A DNA stretch of 64,000 nucleotides from the NCBI GenBank assembly GCA_963926475.1, contig CAWUXE010000003.1, forward strand, positions 1-64,000, written 5' to 3'. The notes under the pieces were generated by a model. It made no database searches, was not told where the DNA came from, and was given only the letters and a program-made list of their open reading frames with translations. Shown piece after piece: positions 6,862-14,791 of this stretch; the first letter of the stretch is position 1; each line of letters starts with the position of its first letter. Origin of the DNA: UBA2040 sp002384725 (GTDB lineage: Bacteria; Bacteroidota; Bacteroidia; Flavobacteriales_D; Crocinitomicaceae). Made by a program: the position numbers and the translations under genes.

Positions 6862-8118
6862 TTATTCCTTCGATACTTTTCCCATAAAAACCTTCCCATC
6901 GTTTTCGACTTTCAGCCAATACACACCTGCAGCTATTTTCGATAAATCGATTTGATAGCCATCATTAGATTTGATATAATTCAGTTTTGTTTCTTTACCC
7001 AGCGGATCAATTATGGTGCAATTGTCGATATTATTGATCTCCAAACTAACAAAATTGATTGTCGGATTAGGATACAAATCTAACAGCGTTGCAGATTTAT
7101 GCTCCTCAACACCAGCTCCGGCATAATTTACAAAAGTCCCTGACTTTGTATCTGAAATACCACAGCATTCTACAGTTAAAAGTAAATTATAAACAACGTT
7201 TGAAATAGGATAAACATGAACAGGATTCGCATCTGTTGAAGTCGTACCATCACCAAAATCCCATAAATAATTGCACGAATTTGTAGATTGGTTTGTAAAC
7301 ATTGCAGTCAAATATGAGGATTGCATTGTGAAATCCGCCACTGGATCATATTCCCCAACGTGCCACACATCCAAACTATCAAACACCACCAACTTTGCAG
7401 CCTGACGTATCGTCAAGGCAACGCCTGCAGAAATACCACCATCATCAGCAATTAACATCGGGTCTTTTCTGAAAATGGTCGTATAAAAACTAACGGCAGC
7501 GGCGTAAGTCCCTTCTGGTGAAGGGTGACTGCCATCGCTCGAATAAAGTTGAATACCGCCCAATTGCTCACGAATGTAGCGCCAAAGCGGTCCAACGGGT
7601 GAAACGACTCCATTGTTATCGGTCGCCATTTGATCGTAACGCAGTCGCAACAAACTATCCATTCCTTCATACGTGCACACAGGCGGCCACGAAGCGCAAT
7701 TGCTCGCATCGCCGGTTTCACGTCCCCAAGTCATATAAAACATAGTTTCGGTGCACGAATCTGTTGCCGTGATAAGACTGTCCAAAAACTGCGCATAGGG
7801 AAAAGATTCAGTTTGTACTTGTCCGATTGGAAATGAAGGCAACTGACTTTGTTCTTGTAGCACAACGAAATCCCAACCACCTTGTTGAATTTTCGCAAGT
7901 GAAGTCGCATTGGTTGAGTGTTGATTCAGCGTATATCCTCCTGGTGTATTGCTGTCGAAGATTAAAGTATCACCTGCAGAAAGTGCCAAAGTCGCTGTTA
8001 ATTGTGGTAAATTATTGTAATACGTATAACTATTTCCTAAGAAAAGCGCTCTTTTTGTTTCTTGAGCCAAAGCACCCAAAGAAAGTAAAACAAAGGATAA
8101 AACAATACTCTTTTTCAT
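6862..8118 (-). CDS. Secreted SGNH-type hydrolase with PKD and T9SS domains
   Basis: Signal peptide (MKKSIVLSFVLLSLGALAQ), then an SGNH/GDSL-like hydrolase domain over about residues 22-255. Block I is ALFLGNSYT with the nucleophile Ser; block V is SSDGSHPSPEG with the catalytic Asp and His. VVLQEQSQLPSFP recalls DUF4886-type members. A PKD domain follows (about 258-330; core YLWDFGDGTTSTDANPVH), then a type-A T9SS sorting domain at about 345-418. The likely activity is an extracellular esterase or lipase-type hydrolase; the substrate cannot be told. Part of its sorting domain is duplicated at 6002-6073. Confidence 0.8.
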   Translation of the reverse strand: MKKSIVLSFVLLSLGALAQETKRALFLGNSYTYYNNLPQLTATLALSAGDTLIFDSNTPGGYTLNQHSTNATSLAKIQQGGWDFVVLQEQSQLPSFPIGQVQTESFPYAQFLDSLITATDSCTETMFYMTWGRETGDASNCASWPPVCTYEGMDSLLRLRYDQMATDNNGVVSPVGPLWRYIREQLGGIQLYSSDGSHPSPEGTYAAAVSFYTTIFRKDPMLIADDGGISAGVALTIRQAAKLVVFDSLDVWHVGEYDPVADFTMQSSYLTAMFTNQSTNSCNYLWDFGDGTTSTDANPVHVYPISNVVYNLLLTVECCGISDTKSGTFVNYAGAGVEEHKSATLLDLYPNPTINFVSLEINNIDNCTIIDPLGKETKLNYIKSNDGYQIDLSKIAAGVYWLKVENDGKVFMGKVSKE

Positions 8119-8183
8119 AATTCAACTCGTTAAAAAAACACCTTCCCAATTGTTCATTATCAATTGTTCATTGTCCATTAAAA

Positions 8184-9581
8184 TTAAAGTTTCTCCGACT
8201 TCCCAATAATCGCAGAAACCGTTGCATCGCTCGTTACATTCACAACTGTTCGACACATGTCTAAAATTCTATCCAACGGATAAATAATTACTATCCATAA
8301 CGGATTTAAGCCCACACTTGTTAGTACTATCATCAACATAATTAAACCTGCACTTGGAACAGCTGCGGCTCCAATAGATGCTAAAGTTGTTGTTCCAACG
8401 ATTCCTAACTGTTGCACCAAGGTCAAATCCACATCGTGATACTGCGCCAAGAAGATAACGGCAATCGCTTGATAAAGTGACGTTCCATCCATGTTGACTG
8501 TTGCTCCAATTGGTAAAACAAAATCGGTAGCTGCTTTTGGCACTTTGAGATTATGTTCAACACATTCTATAGTTACCGGCAAAGTAGCTGCGCTCGACGA
8601 AGTAGAAAAAGCTAAAAACTGGGCTGGAGCTAATCCTCTGAAGAAATTTTGATAGCCGATTTTCACGCCGAACACCCTCATCATCAATGGATAGAACCCA
8701 AATAAAAGCAGTGCCAACCCCACTACAACGAGCAATCCGTATTTACTCAGACTCGTGAAAATATTCCATATTTCTTCAGCTGAATTTGCCATTTGTGCCA
8801 AAACACCAGCCATCAAGCAGAATACGAAGAACGGTGCAGCCATCATAACGATATTGACCATTTTGATGAAGACCTCGTTCATGCCATCGCAAAACTTTGA
8901 AACCACTTCTGATTTATCTTTCGGTATAAAAGCAAGACATATTCCGAAGAACAAAGCGAAGAAAATCACTTGTAGCATTTTGGTTCCATCGCTCATGGCC
9001 AACATAATATTGTCTGGCACCATATCGATTAAGGGTTGCAAAGGACCACTTTCTTTCGTTTTCATAGCATCATCTTTCTTCCCAGCTAATTTTTTATAAT
9101 CGGCTTTTTCAGAATCTTTTTGCATTAACCCCTTCACTTCAGCCATTTTTTTAGGACTTGCAGTTGCTATTCTGTTATCGTTGTCTTTGATTTCTACATT
9201 GTTGTCATGCGCCCAAATTTCGTACATCAATCGGGAGTTCAATTTTTGATTATCATCCGATTGCACGCCAGGCTTGAAGGTATTCACCAAAAGTAGTCCT
9301 ATCGTAATGGAAGCAACGGTCGTAACCAGATATAATCCAAGCGTCTTCGCTCCCATCCTACCCAGGTTCGATAAATCCCCCATTGAGATAACCCCTGTGA
9401 TAATGCTAAACAAGACCAAAGGAACCGCAATAAACTTGAGACAATTAATGAAAATCGTTCCAAAAGGAGCTATCCAGTCAGTGGTGATTTTATTCCATCC
9501 GAATTGAACAGATAAAAGTGCCCAAATAATACCGAGAACCATCGCGATGATGATTTTCCAATGCAATGCCAATTTTTTCAT
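8184..9581 (-). CDS. Dicarboxylate/amino acid:cation symporter (DAACS family)
   Basis: 465 residues of a glutamate-transporter-type (SLC1/DctA/GltP) sodium or proton symporter. About eight membrane segments plus the two re-entrant hairpins are visible. Hairpin 1 has the serine-rich AFSTSSSAATLPVT signature, TM7 has GATVNMDGTSLYQ (the NMDGT sodium-site motif), hairpin 2 is SIGAAAVPSAGLIML, and TM8 includes DRILDMCRTVVNVTSD with the substrate-binding Asp/Arg/Asn residues. It imports glutamate, aspartate or C4-dicarboxylates across the inner membrane. A loop of about 100 residues between TM3 and TM4 (rich in Lys/Asp/Asn) is longer than in GltP of E. coli. It stands alone, with no partner gene. 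Confidence 0.9.
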   Translation of the reverse strand: MKKLALHWKIIIAMVLGIIWALLSVQFGWNKITTDWIAPFGTIFINCLKFIAVPLVLFSIITGVISMGDLSNLGRMGAKTLGLYLVTTVASITIGLLLVNTFKPGVQSDDNQKLNSRLMYEIWAHDNNVEIKDNDNRIATASPKKMAEVKGLMQKDSEKADYKKLAGKKDDAMKTKESGPLQPLIDMVPDNIMLAMSDGTKMLQVIFFALFFGICLAFIPKDKSEVVSKFCDGMNEVFIKMVNIVMMAAPFFVFCLMAGVLAQMANSAEEIWNIFTSLSKYGLLVVVGLALLLFGFYPLMMRVFGVKIGYQNFFRGLAPAQFLAFSTSSSAATLPVTIECVEHNLKVPKAATDFVLPIGATVNMDGTSLYQAIAVIFLAQYHDVDLTLVQQLGIVGTTTLASIGAAAVPSAGLIMLMIVLTSVGLNPLWIVIIYPLDRILDMCRTVVNVTSDATVSAIIGKSEKL

Positions 9582-9930
9582 GCTCGAATTTAATTATTTG
9601 TAATGGAAATGCACGTAAATTTCAAAAGAAGTCAAATTTACTTTCCTCATTGAGGAGGGACCTAGGGAGGAGAATCGGGTTAAATCGCACGAACAACACA
9701 TACTTTTTAAAAAGTAGTTCATTTCACCTTCCTTAGCCCCCTCCTCCAAGCCTGCCTTTTCAGCAGACAGGGAGGGAAAGCAATATGCATGAAATATTTT
9801 TCGAAATTTTGATGGTTTTGAAAAATATTCCGTAAACTTGTCCCGTCAATGAAAAAATTGACACTTCCAAAAATTATTTTTTTCGATTTTTAGAAATTCA
9901 CACCAATATTAGTTTACATAATATATTTCT
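9582..9930. other. Long intergenic region upstream of rho
   Basis: 349 bases between divergent genes. It holds a nested inverted repeat (separate entry) and, next to rho, about 140 bases of AT-rich leader that could take part in Rho control. No coding frame was seen. Confidence 0.5.
9652..9746. repeat. Nested inverted repeat (G-rich/C-rich arms, inner palindrome)
   Basis: GAGGAGGGACCTAGGGAGGAG (9652-9672) is imperfectly complementary to CCTTCCTTAGCCCCCTCCTC (9727-9746). Between them lies a perfect 16-bp palindrome, TACTTTTTAAAAAGTA (9701-9716). The arms look like the short CTCC/GGAG-rich dispersed elements common in flavobacterial intergenic DNA. Confidence 0.5.
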
Positions 9931-11730
9931 ATGGATATTAAAGAGTTAGAGGGCAAAAAGCTCCCTGATTTGCGAGAAATTGCTAAGGCAATGGGCATCA
10001 ATAAAGTTGAAAGCTTTAAGAAAGCTGAACTAATTGATGCAATCACAAAAGGTGACAATTCACCTGCAAAAGAAACAAGTTCTTCTGAATCTGGAAGTGA
10101 CGAGCCACCAACTGGGAAGCGAAAAAGAACGCGTGTGGTCCCTGAAACTCCTAAAAAAAAGGAAGAAAAACCAGCAGCTAAAGATTTATTCGACCAAACA
10201 GATGCGAAAGTAGAGGAATCGAAACCAGCAGCAGAATCAACTCCAGAAGTGTCAAAAGAAACGGCACCTATTCATCCAAAAACGGAGAAAGGAAATGCTT
10301 TGCTGGAGCAAGCTTTAAAAGCGAAAGAAGCGCTTACCAAAGGAGAGTCGCTTCCGTCAGCTGAAGAAAAATCGAAAAAAGAAGAAAAAGAAAAAAACGA
10401 TAAATTCAAGGAAACGGCAGAGGCTCGAAAAGATCCTAGTCGACCGAATCCAACAGATAGATCGAATAAAAATAACAACAAGAACCGAAATTCGAATCCA
10501 AATCCAAATCCAAACCAGAACCAGAACCAGAATCCAAATAAGAATCGCAATCAAAATCAAAATCGTGGTAATGGAAACAGAAACACTAGCGAAATTGACG
10601 ATGGTTACGATTTAGTTGGAATTGTTACTGCGGAAGGATCGCTAGAAGTTATCCAAGAAGGATTTGGTTTCTTACGCTCTTCAGATTACAATTATCTGCC
10701 CTCACCAGATGACGTTTATGTTTCTCAAAGTCAAATCAAATTGTTTGGTTTGAAAACTGGAGATACAGTCAAAGGAACGATTCGACCTCCTCGAGAAGGA
10801 GAAAAATTCTTTCCATTAGTGAAAGTGGAATCAATTAATGGAAGACCGCCAGCATATATTCGCGATAGAGTTCCTTTTCAATATTTGACTCCCCTTTTCC
10901 CAGACGAAAAATTCAAATTGACAGGTCACGACAACGAAAGTATGTCGACTCGAATCATGGATTTGTTTGCGCCAATTGGAAAAGGTCAACGTGGAATGAT
11001 CGTTGCCCAGCCAAAAACGGGTAAAACGGTTCTTTTGAAAGACGTTGCGAATGCGATTGCAGCGAATCATCCTGAGACATATTTGATTGTCTTATTGATT
11101 GATGAACGTCCTGAGGAGGTAACAGACATGGCACGAAGTGTGCGTGGAGAAGTTGTTGCATCAACATTTGATGAACCGGCTGATCGTCACGTAAAAGTGG
11201 CAAATATGGTGCTTGAGAAAGCGAAAAGAATGGTAGAATGTGGACATGACGTTTGTATCCTACTCGATTCAATTACTCGTTTGGCTCGAGCGTACAACAC
11301 CGTTTCACCAGCTTCTGGAAAAGTACTTTCAGGTGGTGTAGATGCAAATGCGTTACACAAACCGAAACGTTTCTTTGGAGCAGCGAGAAAAATCGAAAAT
11401 GGCGGTTCACTTACTATCATTGCAACGGCTTTGACGGACACAGGATCTAAAATGGACGAAGTTATCTTCGAAGAATTTAAAGGAACAGGTAATATGGAAT
11501 TGCAGTTGGATCGTAAGATTTCAAACCGTCGTATATATCCTGCAATTGATATTCTTTCATCCGGAACGCGTCGTGAAGATTTATTGATGAGCAAGGAAGC
11601 TTTGCAAAGAATTTGGTTATTGCGCAAGATGATTGCCGACATGAATCCGATTGAAGCCATAGAATTTGTTAAAAATCACATGAACAATACAAGTTCGAAC
11701 GAGGAGTTTTTAGCTTCGATGAACAGTTAA
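9931..11730 (+). CDS. rho: Transcription termination factor Rho
   Basis: 599 residues. An N-terminal Rho-N/SAP-like helical domain (about 1-45, LPDLREIAKAMGI) is followed by a long low-complexity linker (about 45-225) that is first Lys/Glu/Pro-rich and then Asn/Gln/Pro-rich (178-220). Next is the RNA-binding cold-shock domain (about 227-300, EGFGFLRSSDYNYLPSPDD), then the RecA-like motor. The motor has Walker A AQPKTGKT (about 357-365), LIDERPEEVTDM, Walker B CILLDSITRLARAYN (about 440) and the R-loop ILSSGTRREDLL. It is an RNA-dependent ATPase that ends transcription at C-rich untranslated RNA. It is about 180 residues longer than the E. coli protein because of the linker, which is common in Bacteroidota. 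A DUF4199 gene follows 12 bases later. Confidence 0.97.
   Translation: MDIKELEGKKLPDLREIAKAMGINKVESFKKAELIDAITKGDNSPAKETSSSESGSDEPPTGKRKRTRVVPETPKKKEEKPAAKDLFDQTDAKVEESKPAAESTPEVSKETAPIHPKTEKGNALLEQALKAKEALTKGESLPSAEEKSKKEEKEKNDKFKETAEARKDPSRPNPTDRSNKNNNKNRNSNPNPNPNQNQNQNPNKNRNQNQNRGNGNRNTSEIDDGYDLVGIVTAEGSLEVIQEGFGFLRSSDYNYLPSPDDVYVSQSQIKLFGLKTGDTVKGTIRPPREGEKFFPLVKVESINGRPPAYIRDRVPFQYLTPLFPDEKFKLTGHDNESMSTRIMDLFAPIGKGQRGMIVAQPKTGKTVLLKDVANAIAANHPETYLIVLLIDERPEEVTDMARSVRGEVVASTFDEPADRHVKVANMVLEKAKRMVECGHDVCILLDSITRLARAYNTVSPASGKVLSGGVDANALHKPKRFFGAARKIENGGSLTIIATALTDTGSKMDEVIFEEFKGTGNMELQLDRKISNRRIYPAIDILSSGTRREDLLMSKEALQRIWLLRKMIADMNPIEAIEFVKNHMNNTSSNEEFLASMNS
10494..10539 (+). repeat. Hexanucleotide microsatellite inside rho
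   Basis: Tandem AATCCA units followed by AACCAG-type units code for the NPNPNPNQNQNQ part of the Rho linker. All units are six bases, so slippage would keep the reading frame and only change linker length. Confidence 0.7.
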
Positions 11731-11742
11731 AATTAGCCGGTT

Positions 11743-12297
11743 ATGATGAACAATACCGTTAAAATCGGAATTGGATTTGCACTTTCATGGTGTATCATTA
11801 AATATGCCTACTTTCTGTATGATCCCTTGGCGGACATCAAGCCAATGGTGATGATCAACATTCTGTTTATGTTGTCTAGTATAGCGGTTGGTTTGTATTA
11901 TCACAAACGCAATGATGCTGAGGGGAGTAATGCTCTTTTGGATATTAAAAACGCTATGAAAGCAGGGTTTCCCTATACTTTGGTGGTGTGTGTATTTCTC
12001 TATTTTTATTACGCTAAAATCAATCCAGAGTACAATCAAAGACAACTCAGTGACATGAAGTACGAAATGAAAAAAGTACTGGATGACCCTGTAAAATTTG
12101 AAGAGTTGAAGAAATCAAACGAAGGTTTTGAAGTGAAAACGGAGGAGGAAATTTTTGCTGAAATGAGCAAGAGTTCCGAAGCATTTTATTCAGCACGTTC
12201 CATCACTACGATTAGTATGTTGGCGATGTTAATTCTGTCTATTCTATATAGCATTTTGGTAACTGTGGTGTATCGACGGATTGTTTTTAGGGAATAA
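11743..12297 (+). CDS. DUF4199 family membrane protein
   Basis: 184 residues with four membrane segments: two near the N-terminus (IGFALSWCIIKYAYFLY and MINILFMLSSIAVGLYY), one at about 75-95 (AGFPYTLVVCVFLYFYYA), and a last one at about 155-178. Between the third and fourth is a soluble stretch of about 60 residues rich in Lys and Glu with repeated Met (MKYEMKKVLDDPVKFEELKK). This layout is that of DUF4199 inner-membrane proteins, restricted largely to Bacteroidota and of unknown function. The start codon follows the rho stop by 12 bases, so they are probably co-transcribed, but no functional link is known. A second ATG at 11746 is equally possible. Confidence 0.75.
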   Translation: MMNNTVKIGIGFALSWCIIKYAYFLYDPLADIKPMVMINILFMLSSIAVGLYYHKRNDAEGSNALLDIKNAMKAGFPYTLVVCVFLYFYYAKINPEYNQRQLSDMKYEMKKVLDDPVKFEELKKSNEGFEVKTEEEIFAEMSKSSEAFYSARSITTISMLAMLILSILYSILVTVVYRRIVFRE

Positions 12298-12397
12298 ACC
12301 AGCACATACTTCACTAAATATTAGGATCAAAATTCGATTCGCCTTGGCGGATAGTGCGCTCTTTTTGAAACGTTAATCAGTATAAAACCGCTACCAA

Positions 12398-13121
12398 TTA
12401 TTTTATAACCACCTTTCTCGAAGCTACAGTTTCAGTCAGTACCAAATAAATTCCTGATGAAAAATCAGTAGTAAGAATAGTTAGTGATTCTCCCACTATT
12501 TTTGTCGCTTCTAACAAAATTTTTTCGGTCAAATCAATTATTCTTAGCGATTCATTCTCCGTATTGTTGAACACCACTTGAATAAGCTCAGATGCCGGAT
12601 TCGGATAAATAATTAATTGATTCTCTATTGAATTCACTTCATCCAAGGCTAGATTATCGACATTAATCGCATTGAAAGTCGCTGGTAGAAATATAAAACT
12701 TCCTGTTCCATTTGGAAATCGAACTCATGAAATATTTTCTTGTTGCACAGAGTATTCGACTTGATTGATAATTTCCACGCTCGAATTGGACAGAATCAAA
12801 GTTTCACCAGTTTATTCGAAGCTAAAATTACAATGTAAACCGCTCGTTTGCCATAAATCATTATCGACCCAAACGATCAAGTATCCATTCGCTGCAATAG
12901 ACGTACTTAGGGAAATCTATTTGATCAAATCCGTTAAATCATCACTTAAATATTAGCCTGTCAAATCGATAGCAGTATTCGTGTTGTTATGTAATTCAAT
13001 CCAATCATCAAACTCACAATAGGCATCGGCAACGCTAGAAATATTGAAGGCCATTAATTTGTGCAAACCCAGAAATTGGAATTACACAAAACAGAACAGC
13101 TGAAAGAATGAAGTTTTTCAT
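12398..13121 (-). pseudogene. Broken lamin-tail-domain T9SS secreted protein
   Basis: Reading the minus strand from ATG 13121 gives a signal peptide (MKNFILSAVLFCVIPISGFAQ) and then IN, after which the frame is lost. In another frame the sequence continues as a lamin-tail domain: FNISSVADAYCEFDDWIELH, then NNTNTAIDLTG, SLSTSIAANGYLIVWVDNDL, VRFPNGTGSF. This is broken by in-frame stops at 12953-12955, 12917-12919, 12812-12814 and 12725-12727. It ends with an intact type-A T9SS sorting domain (ENQLIIYPNPASELIQV). Comparison with the usual INEFMAS start of the domain suggests a deletion of a few bases at the frameshift. The last 82 codons are still open but lack a signal peptide, so no exported product is expected. 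Confidence 0.85.
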
Positions 13122-13193
13122 ACAGTAAACAGATAGAGATACGATAAAAGTATGGAAAAGATATAAGGAATTAAGATGTGCTGAACCAACGGT

Positions 13194-13745
13194 TTAGTTA
13201 TTCAAAAAATCCATATCACCCGCTTTCATCTGCGCATACGCCTTCGATAAATAAGCTAACATAACACGCATAGCATCAAAGGCATCCTCTGTTTCCGCGC
13301 TAATTTCTTTTTTCTGAAGTCGCATCAACAATTTCATATACATAGCATGAAAAGCAATCTCAATTTCATTCTTATCTTTTAAATTCGACTTGTCCTTGAA
13401 CTCTTCAATCATGGGTAAAGCGCGTTCAAACACGGCTTTGTATTTGTGATCCTCTTTAAGATTAATTAGTGTGTTATGGAGGTAAGAAATTTCAATCATG
13501 ATCTCCTTCAGATCCACCAAGTGGCCTGAAATTTGAATACGCTGATCTTGCATGTCTAGAATCATTCCATCATACCATTTACGATACGTTTCAGTGAAAC
13601 TGGGATTCGGTATATGAGGCTTAACATAATTATCCATAATTGCCTTCAAGTCAAATTGATAGGCACGAATTACATCCTCAATCTGGTACATGTATAGAAT
13701 GTACTCAGCAATATTTTCTTTTTGTTTTTGTTGTGCTATTAGCAT
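13194..13745 (-). CDS. DUF4924 family protein
   Basis: 183 residues from the ATG at 13745 (MLIAQQKQKENIAEYILYMY); a TTG six bases upstream is less likely. All-helical, soluble, no signal peptide. The opening KENIAEYILYMYQIEDVIRA fits the DUF4924 family of Bacteroidota as I remember it; its function is unknown. It lies upstream of, and on the same strand as, no closely spaced partner: the OmpH-like gene begins transcription from further right, with its stop 83 bases away, so the three minus-strand genes at 14702-13194 may form one transcript (hypothetical, OmpH-like, DUF4924). Confidence 0.65.
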   Translation of the reverse strand: MLIAQQKQKENIAEYILYMYQIEDVIRAYQFDLKAIMDNYVKPHIPNPSFTETYRKWYDGMILDMQDQRIQISGHLVDLKEIMIEISYLHNTLINLKEDHKYKAVFERALPMIEEFKDKSNLKDKNEIEIAFHAMYMKLLMRLQKKEISAETEDAFDAMRVMLAYLSKAYAQMKAGDMDFLNN

Positions 13746-13828
13746 CGTCAATTACGAATTATTGAATTTCAAATGTGGGTGGAATAACTAATTTAAAATG
13801 TTCCTTTTTGTATTTCCCGCATTTGTAA

Positions 13829-14428
13829 TTATTCTTCCATGTCTTTTTTGATTTCGTCTTGTTTCGCATTAAGAAATTCAATGAACTCACTCGTCACATC
13901 CATATTTGGTTTGATATAACCGAACTGACCACCTTTTGCATGCAGCATTAAAATACTAATGTTATTTTTCTCACAAAATTCTTGGCTATAAACCTCGACT
14001 TTTTTAGAAATTTCCTCCATCTTATCGAAGGCTTCTTTTTCAAGGGCTCCGCCTCTATTTTGCTGATAGTCTCCAATCTTTTGCTGCATAGACATGGCTT
14101 TTTGCTGAATACTTTGAAGTTCAACTTGAGCAAATTCACCTCTATCTGCCTTTTTACCATTGCGCTCAACATATGCTTGGTATTCTCCTGTCAACCTATC
14201 GACTTCGTTTTGAAACGATTTTTGCTTCGCTTCCAATTTCGTTCTTTCCTCCTTTAAAAAAGTGAAATTAGCATTCAAACTATCTTGATAATAAAAACCC
14301 ATTTTCAAGTTTCCAGCTTTAACTTCCTGAACTTTCGCTGGTGTTGTTTCATTTACTTCTTTTTTCTTGTCACCACAAGATGCCAATGTGATTAGTGCTA
14401 TTGTCGCTAGGGTCAAAAATTTATTCAT
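13829..14428 (-). CDS. OmpH/Skp-like periplasmic chaperone lipoprotein
   Basis: 199 residues. The N-terminus is a lipoprotein signal (MNKFLTLATIALITLASCGD, lipobox Cys residue 18). The rest has the Skp/OmpH pattern: a short beta strand (AGNLKMGFYYQDSLN), a long coiled-coil hairpin from about residue 55 to 150 (EERTKLEAKQKSFQNEVDRL, SIQQKAMSMQQKIGDYQQNR), and a closing strand (NNISILMLHAKGGQFGYI). Skp-type proteins hold unfolded outer-membrane proteins in the periplasm. Most OmpH proteins are soluble; lipid anchoring seen here is a variation that occurs in Bacteroidota. Together with the beta-barrel genes in the window it fits outer-membrane biogenesis. Confidence 0.8.
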   Translation of the reverse strand: MNKFLTLATIALITLASCGDKKKEVNETTPAKVQEVKAGNLKMGFYYQDSLNANFTFLKEERTKLEAKQKSFQNEVDRLTGEYQAYVERNGKKADRGEFAQVELQSIQQKAMSMQQKIGDYQQNRGGALEKEAFDKMEEISKKVEVYSQEFCEKNNISILMLHAKGGQFGYIKPNMDVTSEFIEFLNAKQDEIKKDMEE

Positions 14429-14438
14429 TCTCTAATTT

Positions 14439-14702
14439 TTATGCTAAATTACTATTTATATTATTCTTTTGAAGAAACGCCTCTTCCCAATCTGCACGCA
14501 TACTTACGAATCGTTTCAAACAGTTGCTCAACAATTGAGGCGTCAACATGTTCTTCACTTCTTGCAAACTCATCACATCGGTTTCTCCAATCTTAAACGT
14601 TTGCTCAAACTGACCCAATTCAATTTTGAGCATATATTTCGCATTGTAATTGAACAATTGAATCTTGTATCGTTCGTGGGGAATGTCTTCAATCAGCCTC
14701 AT
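14439..14702 (-). CDS. Small hypothetical protein next to OmpH-like gene
   Basis: 87 residues, soluble, no signal peptide. It begins MRLIEDIPHERYKIQLFNYN, followed by KYMLKIELGQFEQTFKIGE and a helical C-terminus ending in MRADWEEAFLQ. I recognise no family beyond an impression that similar short proteins occur in Bacteroidota. The stop lies 10 bases before the start of the OmpH-like gene, so the pair is probably translated from one mRNA. Function unknown. Confidence 0.65.
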   Translation of the reverse strand: MRLIEDIPHERYKIQLFNYNAKYMLKIELGQFEQTFKIGETDVMSLQEVKNMLTPQLLSNCLKRFVSMRADWEEAFLQKNNINSNLA

Positions 14703-14718
14703 TATTTAAAATTTTATT

Positions 14719-14782
14719 ATTGACGTTGACTTTTGACTTTGACATAGACCATTTCCGTCAACTGTCATTGGTATATGTCAAC
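14719..14782. repeat. TTGAC-rich imperfect palindrome
   Basis: Direct TTGAC units on the left (TTGACGTTGACTTTTGAC) face GTCAA units on the right (GTCAACTGTCATTGG ... GTCAACC), forming an imperfect inverted repeat between icmF and the gene at 14439. A similar element lies at 31150-31207. Confidence 0.5.
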
Positions 14783-14791
14783 CATCAATTT

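Noticed and set aside
7452..8120. Several open frames on both strands across the SGNH hydrolase gene
   Set aside because: Shadows of the real gene, whose motifs, signal peptide and sorting domain are clear.
10494..10539. CRISPR-like repetition
   Set aside because: It is a 6-base microsatellite inside the rho coding frame, not direct repeats with spacers.
10272..10560. Antisense frames in rho rich in Phe/Trp/Ile/Leu
   Set aside because: They are the reverse reading of the Asn/Pro/Gln-rich repeat and have no start signals or homology-like pattern.
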